A DNA stretch of 11,530 nucleotides from a bacterium MnTg04 (GTDB lineage: Bacteria > Pseudomonadota > Gammaproteobacteria > Steroidobacterales > MnTg04): positions 1 through 11,530 of the forward strand of contig BFAU01000093.1 in the NCBI GenBank assembly GCA_008975185.1, written 5' to 3'. Numbering within the stretch: the first letter of the stretch is position 1; each line of letters begins with the position of its first letter. Shown one piece after another: positions 1 through 6,050 of the stretch. The notes below the pieces were generated by a model. The model saw only the letters and a list, made by a program, of their open reading frames with translations, did not search any database and was not told where the DNA came from. The translations under genes and the position numbers were made by a program.

Positions 1-275
1 TCCACCCCCTGGTGGGCAAGCAGAGACTGCAGGCTATAGGATGCATCGTCGTCGCCGGTAATCCCCAGGAGTCGCGTTTTGACGCCAAGACTGGCAAGGT
101 TGACCGCGACGTTGGCTGCGCCGCCGGCGCGTTCCTGGTTACCGGTCACCCGAACAACCGGAACCGGCGCCTCCGGGGAAATTCTCGAACATGGACCGAA
201 CCAATAACGATCCAGCATTACATCGCCGGCAACCAGCACGCGTGTATCGGAAAAAGACGGGATCGAAAACGCCAT
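1..275 (-). CDS. hldE: HldE (RfaE), N-terminal part: D-glycero-beta-D-manno-heptose 7-phosphate kinase domain; runs off the left edge
   Basis: HldE phosphorylates D-manno-heptose 7-phosphate (N-terminal PfkB/ribokinase-like domain) and then adenylylates it (C-terminal domain) on the way to ADP-heptose for the LPS inner core. Only about 91 residues lie in the window. The reverse-strand translation begins MAFSIPSFSDTRVLVAGD and continues through VMLDRYWFGP, SRISPEAPVPVV and ERAGGAANVAVNLASLG, then GITGDDDAS. These are the substrate-binding opening motifs of the HldE kinase domain, nearly word for word. The ATG at 275 gives an N-terminus the same length as E. coli HldE, and a TAA lies in frame about 40 bases upstream, so the start is secure. 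No clear Shine-Dalgarno is visible. It is divergent from the acyltransferase gene at 379. Whether the nucleotidyltransferase domain follows (HldE) or is a separate gene (HldA/HldC type) cannot be seen. Confidence 0.93.
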   Translation of the reverse strand, partial: MAFSIPSFSDTRVLVAGDVMLDRYWFGPCSRISPEAPVPVVRVTGNQERAGGAANVAVNLASLGVKTRLLGITGDDDASYSLQSLLAHQGV

Positions 276-328
276 GAATAAAACGGCCAGCAGTTGGACA
301 AACCAGGCGGCATGTTACCACAGCGCCC

Positions 329-361
329 GCCGATCAAGGCACCCAGGCCTCCTCGATCGGC
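329..361. repeat. Inverted repeat in the hldE / acyltransferase divergent intergenic region
   Basis: GCCGATC at 329-335 is matched by its perfect reverse complement GATCGGC at 355-361. Inside it, AGGC (337-340) pairs with GCCT (347-350), so a nested hairpin with a small internal bulge is possible. It lies in the 103-base gap between the hldE start (275) and the acyltransferase start (379), where divergent promoters are expected. It could be an operator dyad, a leader hairpin, or chance in GC-rich DNA. No convincing -35/-10 pair was found in this gap. Confidence 0.35.
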
Positions 362-378
362 CCTAGGAAAAACCGCCG

Positions 379-1293
379 ATGACGGAAAAGCGCAAACCAT
401 TGTTCAAGTTTTTGTCGCCATCGTACTGGGGCGAATGGCTGCTGATCGGTGGCTTGCGTTTTTTCTGCGTGCTGCCGTGGAAATGGCAACTTGCATTGGG
501 CCGCCCATGGGGTTTCATTCTCAAACGCACGATGAAGCGGCGCCGGCATATTGCAGAAAAAAATATTGCCCTGTGTTTTCCGGACCATGACCCGAAGCGA
601 CGCAGGGCGCTGCTCGAGAATCATTTTCGCTCACTCGGGATAAGTATTTTTGAGGCCGGGCTGGCCTGGTGGGGCGATGACAAACGCCTGGCGGGAATGA
701 TCCGGCGCGATGGCCTGGAGAATTTGCAAAAAGCCCGCAGCCGCGGGAAAGGCGTTATCCTGTTCAGCGCGCATTTTACGACCGTCGAACTTGCGCCGCG
801 TTTAATATCCTTCGACTGCCCGTTGAGTGGCCCCTATCGTCGCCTGTCGCTGCCCTTGCTCGATGAGATCATGTACCGTGGCCGCTCCCGCTTCGCGGCC
901 CGGCAGGTCGACAAGATGAACATACGCCAGGTGATCAAAAGCCTGCGCCATGGCGAAAACGTGTATTTCCTGCCCGATCAGTCACACACAGGTGCAAACA
1001 GCATCGACTCGGCTTTTTTTGGCGTACCGGCGGCAACCAATACGACGCTGCCGCGCCTGCTCGCCGCGACCGGCGCCAGCTGTCTTCCCTGCCTGGTCTT
1101 GCGCGAGCAGGACGACGCGGGCGATTGCCGCTACCGAGTTCAATACTTCGAACCGCTGGCAGAATTTCCCGAACAACCGCAGGCAGCCGCGGACCTGCTA
1201 AACAACATTATTGAAGCCTGGGTCAGAAAGGCGCCGGAACAATATTTCTGGATCCACCGGCGGTTTAAAAACCATCCCGGCTTGTATGATTAG
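379..1293 (+). CDS. LpxL/HtrB-family lipid A late acyltransferase, diverged copy
   Basis: Predicted inner-membrane enzyme, 304 residues, that moves a fatty acyl chain from acyl-ACP onto Kdo-lipid A (secondary acylation). Visible parts, in order: an N-terminal hydrophobic anchor around residues 19-36, the NIALCFPD block near 62-69, and the catalytic HX4E motif in SAHFTTVEL (H132, E137, the same numbers as in E. coli LpxL). These are followed by FLPDQ near 197-201 and the C-terminal PEQYFWIHRRFK near 286-297. Length matches the family (about 305). The ATG at 379 has AGGA at 365-368 with 10 bases of spacing. It differs from its downstream paralogue and from E. coli LpxL in the block after the catalytic motif: YRRLSLPLLDEI replaces the usual YRxHNN-type segment. 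A different acyl length or acceptor position is therefore plausible (inference). An LpxM-like or LpxP-like role cannot be excluded. 111 bases separate it from the second copy. Confidence 0.9.
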   Translation: MTEKRKPLFKFLSPSYWGEWLLIGGLRFFCVLPWKWQLALGRPWGFILKRTMKRRRHIAEKNIALCFPDHDPKRRRALLENHFRSLGISIFEAGLAWWGDDKRLAGMIRRDGLENLQKARSRGKGVILFSAHFTTVELAPRLISFDCPLSGPYRRLSLPLLDEIMYRGRSRFAARQVDKMNIRQVIKSLRHGENVYFLPDQSHTGANSIDSAFFGVPAATNTTLPRLLAATGASCLPCLVLREQDDAGDCRYRVQYFEPLAEFPEQPQAAADLLNNIIEAWVRKAPEQYFWIHRRFKNHPGLYD

Positions 1294-1299
1294 TGCGCT

Positions 1300-1319
1300 C
1301 TGGTCCGAACAAGGACCAG
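1300..1319. repeat. Hairpin between the two acyltransferase genes
   Basis: CTGGTCC (1300-1306), a 6-base loop, then GGACCAG (1313-1319): a perfect 7-bp stem starting seven bases after the stop codon of the first acyltransferase. No T-run follows on the plus strand, so it does not look like a standard intrinsic terminator. It may act as an mRNA 3' stabiliser, an attenuation element or a weak terminator between the two genes. Confidence 0.4.
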
Positions 1320-1354
1320 GCAAGGGCACGAACGCACACATGAATAATCCGCGC

Positions 1355-1360
1355 TAAAAT
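1355..1360 (+). promoter_or_regulatory. Possible -10 element for the second acyltransferase
   Basis: TAAAAT at 1355-1360 lies 44 bases before the ATG at 1405, in the locally AT-richer part of the gap. No good -35 is seen 16-18 bases upstream. With the hairpin at 1300-1319 it suggests that the second gene may have its own promoter. Found by eye only. Confidence 0.25.
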
Positions 1361-1404
1361 GCGTTAATTCTCCCGTACGCCCCTGGCAAAATCGCAAAAA
1401 CCCT

Positions 1405-2367
1405 ATGGCCGCAAAAAAAAATAAACAATCCTCGAGTGTAGTCCACCATCCACCAGGATCTATGTCCCGGTTTATCGGGCCGCGTTTCTGGCCGACCTGG
1501 GGCGGACTGATCCTGCTGCGGCTGGCGATCATGCTGCCGTTATCGATCCAGCTTTGGCTGGGGCGCGGGCTCGGTGGAATCCTTTTCCATTTATTGCCGG
1601 AGAGACGTTTTTACGCCGCCAGGAATCTTGAATTGTGCTTCCCGGAATTCGACGAGGCTGCTCGCAGAAAAATACTCAAGCACAGTTTTCGCAACATCGG
1701 AATGTCGGTCTTCGAAACGGCAATGGCATGGTGGGCATCCGACCACCGTTTGGAGGGCCTTTACGAGATCGAAGGACTGGATGAAGTCGGCAAAGCGCTG
1801 ACCGACGGCCATGGCGTAATTCTGCTTACCGCACATTTCACGAGTCTCGACATCTGCGGCCGTATGCTCAATATCGCCGGCCTTTCCTATGATGCGATGT
1901 ACCGCCGGCACAATAACCCGCTGATGGAGGAAATCATGCGCCGTGGCCGGGAACGATGCGCCCGGACTGCAATCGCCAAGAGAGACCTGCGTGGAATCAT
2001 TCGAAGCCTGCGCGGGAACAGACCCGTATGGTATGCGCCTGACCAAAGAAGCCGGGGCAGCATGAGCGCGGTGGTCCCTTTTTTTGGCGAAGCGGCAGTC
2101 ACCAGTACTGCCACCTCGCTGATCGCCAAATCGAGCCGGGCCCGGGTCATGCCGTTGGTGACGATCAGGGATGGCAACCGGCCGCATTACAAACTCAGAA
2201 TCCTGCCTGCACTGGATGATTTTCCAGGCGACGACGCAGTCGCCGATACCTTGCGGATTAACCGGGCCATCGAAAGCTGGATTCGCGAATGCCCGGAACA
2301 ATATTACTGGGTACACCGGCGGTTCAGGTATCGCCCGGAAGAATACGGCGATGCTTATGCGCGGTAG
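1405..2367 (+). CDS. lpxL: LpxL/HtrB lipid A acyltransferase (lauroyltransferase type)
   Basis: Second acyl-ACP-dependent lipid A late acyltransferase, 320 residues from the first ATG. Landmarks: GPRFWPTW near 25-32 leading into a hydrophobic membrane anchor (about 33-50), RNLELCFPEF near 73-82, the catalytic HX4D motif in TAHFTSLDI (H144, D149), YRRHNNPLMEEIMRRGRER near 167-184, YAPDQ near 210-214, and PEQYYWVHRRFRYRP near 297-311. The HNN segment, RGR and RNLELCFPE are close to E. coli LpxL, so this is the better LpxL candidate of the pair. The first 19 residues are basic and low in conservation. An ATG at 1462 would give 301 residues, nearer the family length. It has an AGGA only three bases upstream, and the ATG at 1405 has no clear ribosome site either, so the start is undecided. 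The 3' end overlaps the convergent kdkA gene by 13 bases. Confidence 0.91.
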   Translation: MAAKKNKQSSSVVHHPPGSMSRFIGPRFWPTWGGLILLRLAIMLPLSIQLWLGRGLGGILFHLLPERRFYAARNLELCFPEFDEAARRKILKHSFRNIGMSVFETAMAWWASDHRLEGLYEIEGLDEVGKALTDGHGVILLTAHFTSLDICGRMLNIAGLSYDAMYRRHNNPLMEEIMRRGRERCARTAIAKRDLRGIIRSLRGNRPVWYAPDQRSRGSMSAVVPFFGEAAVTSTATSLIAKSSRARVMPLVTIRDGNRPHYKLRILPALDDFPGDDAVADTLRINRAIESWIRECPEQYYWVHRRFRYRPEEYGDAYAR

Positions 2368-3065
2368 GCGTCAATCAGCGACCGCCAGTCCGCTTCCGAC
2401 ACATCGATATTTTCGTCCTGCACGCTGATCTTTCTGAGCGAGCGATGAAGGCGCTTCAGGTTGGACGCCTTCCATGCACCGCCGGCACGGATATCGCCAC
2501 GGTCGAAATCGAGTAAATGCATATCGCCATTCTCATCGAGCATGATGTTGTGGCCTGTCAGATCCGCGTGGTAGGAACCTGCATCGTGAAACCGGCGTAT
2601 ACACCGTCCCAAAACCCGCCAGTGGGATGCATCCACTTCGCCGTCGTTGATCCTTTGCGACAAGGGTTTTGCCCCGGCAATTCTCACGGTCGCCAGTTCC
2701 GCCGTATAGGCCAACCCGTTGCGTTTGTAAATTGCGGCGACCGGTCGTGGCACCGGCAGGCCCATATCCCGCAACCGGGCCAGCAATCGCCACTCATGAA
2801 ACGAGCGGCAGAGGTCTTCGCCGAGCCAGATGAAGTGATCGTCGAACCAGCGCCCGATCAGCCCGCCGCGCCGGTAATGACGCAAGGCCCACTGACCCTG
2901 TTCCGCTGCCACAAAATGGACCGTGCCCCGGCCGCTGGTGTTGCCCAGCAAACTGCCGCGGTCGCGCCACCAGGAATAATCGCCCAGGCTGAAGTCCGGC
3001 TCACTGACCAGCTCCGAGTCATAAACCATTCCGCAACCATCGGCGCGCAAGCAGTGTTCGATCAT
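2355..3065 (-). CDS. kdkA: 3-deoxy-D-manno-octulosonic acid (Kdo) kinase KdkA
   Basis: KdkA uses ATP to phosphorylate a Kdo residue attached to lipid A (position 4 in Haemophilus influenzae), on the cytoplasmic side of the inner membrane. The 236 residues match the family length (about 240). It has a small protein-kinase-like fold. RHYRRGGLIG (62-71) and WFDDHFIWLG (73-82) are the typical KdkA N-lobe blocks; E90 or E91-type acids follow in the SFHEW segment. FHDAGSYHADLTGHNI (159-174) is the catalytic loop, with D168 as likely base and N173 as metal ligand. LLDFDRG (184-190) is the DFG-equivalent metal-binding motif. The ATG at 3065 fits homologues that have about 15 residues before the VYDSELVSEP block; an in-frame ATG at residue 13 (3029) is an alternative. 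It is divergent from the Kdo hydroxylase gene and convergent with lpxL. A broader LPS-core kinase (InaA/WaaP-like) is the main alternative, but the motifs favour KdkA. Confidence 0.9.
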   Translation of the reverse strand: MIEHCLRADGCGMVYDSELVSEPDFSLGDYSWWRDRGSLLGNTSGRGTVHFVAAEQGQWALRHYRRGGLIGRWFDDHFIWLGEDLCRSFHEWRLLARLRDMGLPVPRPVAAIYKRNGLAYTAELATVRIAGAKPLSQRINDGEVDASHWRVLGRCIRRFHDAGSYHADLTGHNIMLDENGDMHLLDFDRGDIRAGGAWKASNLKRLHRSLRKISVQDENIDVSEADWRSLIDAYRA

Positions 3066-3073
3066 GGGATGCC

Positions 3074-3079
3074 AGTATA
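3074..3079 (-). promoter_or_regulatory. Possible -10 element upstream of kdkA
   Basis: On the minus strand TATACT ends eight bases before the kdkA ATG at 3065; no convincing -35 is present. If real, the transcript would start at or next to the ATG (leaderless), or the ATG at 3029 would be used with a leader of about 38 bases. Low confidence. Confidence 0.25.
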
Positions 3080-3161
3080 CGCGTGGCGTGGCCGGTCGCC
3101 ATACGGCCGGCGTCAGTCCGCAATGAGGTAGAATGCCGTACCGGTTTCAGGGCAGCCAGTC

Positions 3162-4073
3162 ATGCTGATCAGCTATCACGGGGCACAACTCGAACAGCTC
3201 ACGGAATTCGAGATATCCGATGAACTTGAACAGGGGAATATCATTTATTTCCCGGTATGCCCGATTCGACTTCCCCGCGAGGATGAGCTGCAGTTCATCC
3301 GCGACGAACTGCCGGCCCGCCTGGCGCTCAAAAATGTCAGCTATCACCCTGAAGCCGACGCCGTTCGCGGTCTGGATGCCGACCAGGAAACGTCCGACAG
3401 AGTGCACCGGATCCTGACTCTCCACAGCAAGGAAGTTGAGGTCTTCCTCAAAAAAGTCATCCCATCGCTGACCGCCGGCTGGACGATCGGAACCTGCAGT
3501 TTCAGACCCGTTCAGGAACGAGGGCGCGACCTGAAACCTCACGCCAGCAACGAATTGATCCATTTCGACGCGGGTGCGTACGGCGCCACCAATGGCGACC
3601 GCATCCTGCGTTTTTTCGTCAACGTAAACCCGCAGGAAGACCGGGTATGGGCGACCAAGGGGGCGTTCCCCGAGATATACCGAAGATGCGGCAGCGAAGC
3701 CGGCGTCCGCGAAAACGATCCGGGCAAGAATTACCTGCAGAAAAACTTTCTCGATCACCTGCGGACCGGCATTGTGCGCGGATTGAAAAAATCCGGCCTG
3801 AAAATGGCGCATGTCCTGGACAGCAGCCCGTACGACCGCCGCATGCGAAAGTTTCACAACTACATGAAAGACGCGCCGGAGTTTCAGCGGCGCGACAATT
3901 ATTACCAGCAAATCAGGTTCAGGCCTTTTTCCGCCTGGATGGTGTTCACCGACATGCTCAGCCATGCCAGCATCTCCGGCCAGCACGCTTTCGTCGATAC
4001 TCGCCTGGTACCGCTGGCCAACTGCCGGCTGGCGGAGCTCGCGCCGATCAATATCCTGAAAGCCGCAGGCTAA
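3162..4073 (+). CDS. kdoO: Kdo 3-hydroxylase (KdoO family), Fe(II)/2-oxoglutarate-dependent dioxygenase
   Basis: 303-residue protein of the KdoO family, known from Burkholderia and Yersinia to hydroxylate the outer Kdo of lipid A-linked Kdo at C3, giving D-glycero-D-talo-oct-2-ulosonic acid (Ko). The iron site is visible: HXD in ELIHFDAG (H134, D136), with the distal His most likely H268 in TDMLSHASISGQ (H275 is the other candidate). R281, just after AFVDT, or another nearby arginine could bind 2-oxoglutarate. GDRILRFFVNVNP (145-157) and FSAWMVFTD (256-264) are further core blocks. There is no signal peptide or membrane segment, which fits a cytosolic enzyme acting at the inner-membrane face. 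The ATG at 3162 has CAGGG at 3148-3152, spacing 9. It is divergent from kdkA with a 96-base gap. Its stop overlaps that of convergent waaF by 4 bases (4070-4073). Family assignment is firm from sequence memory; which Kdo it modifies is inference. Confidence 0.87.
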   Translation: MLISYHGAQLEQLTEFEISDELEQGNIIYFPVCPIRLPREDELQFIRDELPARLALKNVSYHPEADAVRGLDADQETSDRVHRILTLHSKEVEVFLKKVIPSLTAGWTIGTCSFRPVQERGRDLKPHASNELIHFDAGAYGATNGDRILRFFVNVNPQEDRVWATKGAFPEIYRRCGSEAGVRENDPGKNYLQKNFLDHLRTGIVRGLKKSGLKMAHVLDSSPYDRRMRKFHNYMKDAPEFQRRDNYYQQIRFRPFSAWMVFTDMLSHASISGQHAFVDTRLVPLANCRLAELAPINILKAAG

Positions 4074-5107
4074 GGATTGGTCCCGGCCAGTGCCGTTTGC
4101 AATGCACCGAGAACCTGGTTGGGACCAATTTTTTTCAGGCAATTCAGATGTCCGAGGGGACATTCCCTTGCAAAGCACGGACTGCATTCGAGATCGAGAT
4201 AAATCGTCTGTGCCTTTTCGCTCAGCGGTGGCGTGTGGTACGGCGATGAAGAACCAAAGATAGCGACCAGTGGAATTCCCACCGCCGCAGCTACGTGCAT
4301 CAGCCCGGAATCGTTGCTCACCGCTGCACTGCTCAGGCTAAGCAAATCGATCGCATCTTCCAGTTCGGTGCGCCCACAAAGGTTTCTGACCGCGCCCAGG
4401 CCCCCTGCGATGACCTCTCCGGCCGCATGGTCTTTTTGCGAACCCAGCACCCAGACCGCAATATCCTGGCTGATCAGTTCACCGGCCAGCCGCCGATAAT
4501 AATCCAGCGGCCAGCATTTGGCAGGACCGTATTCGGCACCCGGGAGCAGCGCGACAATTTTTCCATAGGGATCGAGTTCCAGTTCCGCGATCAGGCGCTC
4601 CTGGTTGCCATAGTCCACCGTCAGCGCCGGCGGCTGCAGCGGCGTCACGGGTTCACGATCGGCAGCCACCGCGAGGGCGACGAACCGTTCCGCAGTGGTT
4701 CGCAAGGCAGCACGGTCGGCTTTTCGAATGTCGTTGAGCAGACCAAAACGAAGTTCACCCAGGTAACCGGTACGCACGGGGATGTTTGCATGAAACGGAA
4801 CCAGCGCCGCCTTGAATGACCGTGGCAGCACGTAAGCCTGCAGGTAGCGCTCTTTACGCAGTTGTTTACCGAGGCGGTAGCGGTCTCGCCAGCGGAACTC
4901 ACCGTGCCCGAGCGGCATTTCGAGCGCCCTGCGAACCTGCGGCATGCGGCGTATTACCGGCAGCGACCAGCCCGGGCTCAGCACATCGAGCGGGGATTCC
5001 GGGTGATTTTTTTTCAGCGCTACCAGCAAGGACTGGGTCATCACCATATCGCCAATCCATGACGGGCCAACGATCAGGCGCGGTCGCGCATTTTCTTTAT
5101 TGCCCAT
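4070..5107 (-). CDS. waaF: ADP-heptose:LPS heptosyltransferase II (WaaF/RfaF)
   Basis: Transfers the second L-glycero-D-manno-heptose from ADP-heptose to heptose I of the LPS inner core at the cytoplasmic face of the inner membrane (GT-B fold, family GT9). From the ATG at 5107 it has 345 residues, close to E. coli WaaF. Motifs: LIVGPSWIGDMVMTQSL (11-27), MPLGHG (64-69), YVLPRSFKAALVPF (92-105), RTGYLGELRFGLLND (112-126), LLPGAEYGPAKCWP (187-200) and SNDSGLMHVAAA (264-275). The last two form the nucleotide-sugar site. A cysteine cluster (C308, C311, C316, H320, C323) follows near the C-terminus; E. coli K-12 WaaF lacks it. A TTG at 5116 would add three residues, but the ATG is preferred. The start overlaps the end of hldD by 11 bases, and no separate strong ribosome site is seen, so translational coupling is likely. 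Confidence 0.95.
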   Translation of the reverse strand: MGNKENARPRLIVGPSWIGDMVMTQSLLVALKKNHPESPLDVLSPGWSLPVIRRMPQVRRALEMPLGHGEFRWRDRYRLGKQLRKERYLQAYVLPRSFKAALVPFHANIPVRTGYLGELRFGLLNDIRKADRAALRTTAERFVALAVAADREPVTPLQPPALTVDYGNQERLIAELELDPYGKIVALLPGAEYGPAKCWPLDYYRRLAGELISQDIAVWVLGSQKDHAAGEVIAGGLGAVRNLCGRTELEDAIDLLSLSSAAVSNDSGLMHVAAAVGIPLVAIFGSSSPYHTPPLSEKAQTIYLDLECSPCFARECPLGHLNCLKKIGPNQVLGALQTALAGTNP

Positions 5108-6050
5108 CGGCAGCAAGATAATCCAGGTACGCTTTGACGCCTTCTTCGACGGTGCAAAATGGCGCCTCGTAACCGGCGGCGCGGAGCCGACTCATATCAG
5201 CCTGGGTGAAACTCTGGTAACTCCCTTTGAGGTGGTCGGGAAAAGGTATGTACCTGATCTTGCCTCGCCCATGCCAGGCAATTACCGCATTAGCCACATC
5301 GTTAAAGCTCTGGCTGCGGCCAGACCCCAGGTTAAACACGCCCGACACCTGCGAATTGTCCATCAACCACAGGTTCACCTCCGCAACATCGCCGACATAA
5401 ACGAAATCCCGGCGTTGCTCGCCATCGGCGTAATCGCCACTGCCGCAAAACAAACGGGCCTCGCCATCGCTGGCGATTTGCTTGTTAAAATGAAAGGCGA
5501 CGCTTGCCATGGCGTCTTTGTGGTCCTCGCCAGGCCCATAGACATTGAAGTACCGCAGACCGACAAGCTGCGATCCGGCTTCGGGTATATGGCGTCTGAC
5601 GTATTGATCGAACAGAATTTTGGAAAAACCGTATATGTTCAGCGGGCGCTCGTTGGGCGGCTGTTCCGTAAATTTCTCGCTGGCGCCATACACCGCGGCC
5701 GATGATGCGTAAATCAGCGGAATTTTATGGTCCAGGCAAAAATGCAGCAGGATTTTCGAGTATTCGAAGTTGTTGCGCATCATGAAACGGCCATCCCATT
5801 CGGTCGTCGTCGTACAAGCGCCTTGATGAAATATTGTCCGGATGCCGCAGCCAAAATCCGACTTGCTCTTGAGCCGGCGGAGAAAATCATCCTTGTCCTG
5901 GTAATCGGCGATCCGGCAATCCGCCAGGTTGCGATACTTGATGCCGTTTTCCAGGTCATCGACAACCAGGATGTTTTCCTCGCCGCGGGCATTCAACGCC
6001 CGCACCAGGTTGCTACCGATAAAACCCGCGCCGCCCGTCACGATGATCAT
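5097..6050 (-). CDS. hldD: ADP-L-glycero-D-manno-heptose 6-epimerase (HldD/RfaD)
   Basis: Epimerises ADP-D-glycero- to ADP-L-glycero-D-manno-heptose, the donor used by WaaC and WaaF. Extended SDR enzyme of 317 residues. The N-terminal MIIVTGGAGFIGSN is the Rossmann GxxGxxG motif that binds NADP. FHQGACTTTTEWDG (74-87) is the substrate region. The catalytic set Y140-x3-K144 (NIYGFSK) and S116 (IYASSAAVYG) is present. K178 (DHKDAMASV), the proposed second base, is also kept at the same number as in E. coli. FTQADMSRLRAAGY (281-294) is the usual C-terminal block. Start and upstream stop share an ATGA (6047-6050), so it is translationally coupled to the glycosyltransferase gene. It is also linked to waaF by an 11-base overlap. 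This places ADP-heptose completion and heptose transfer on one transcript, while hldE lies about 5 kb away on the same strand. Confidence 0.97.
   Translation of the reverse strand: MIIVTGGAGFIGSNLVRALNARGEENILVVDDLENGIKYRNLADCRIADYQDKDDFLRRLKSKSDFGCGIRTIFHQGACTTTTEWDGRFMMRNNFEYSKILLHFCLDHKIPLIYASSAAVYGASEKFTEQPPNERPLNIYGFSKILFDQYVRRHIPEAGSQLVGLRYFNVYGPGEDHKDAMASVAFHFNKQIASDGEARLFCGSGDYADGEQRRDFVYVGDVAEVNLWLMDNSQVSGVFNLGSGRSQSFNDVANAVIAWHGRGKIRYIPFPDHLKGSYQSFTQADMSRLRAAGYEAPFCTVEEGVKAYLDYLAADGQ

Noticed and set aside
1591..2316. Minus-strand open frame of 241 codons opposite lpxL
   Set aside because: Antisense shadow of a clear LpxL gene; composition rich in Arg, His and Cys, no family resemblance.
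3147..4187. Long minus-strand open frame of 346 codons opposite kdoO
   Set aside because: It mirrors kdoO, has no recognisable motif, and overlaps waaF too. GC-rich codon use often leaves such antisense frames open.
5107..5116. TTG at 5116 as the waaF start
   Set aside because: The ATG three codons later is a better start and still couples to hldD.
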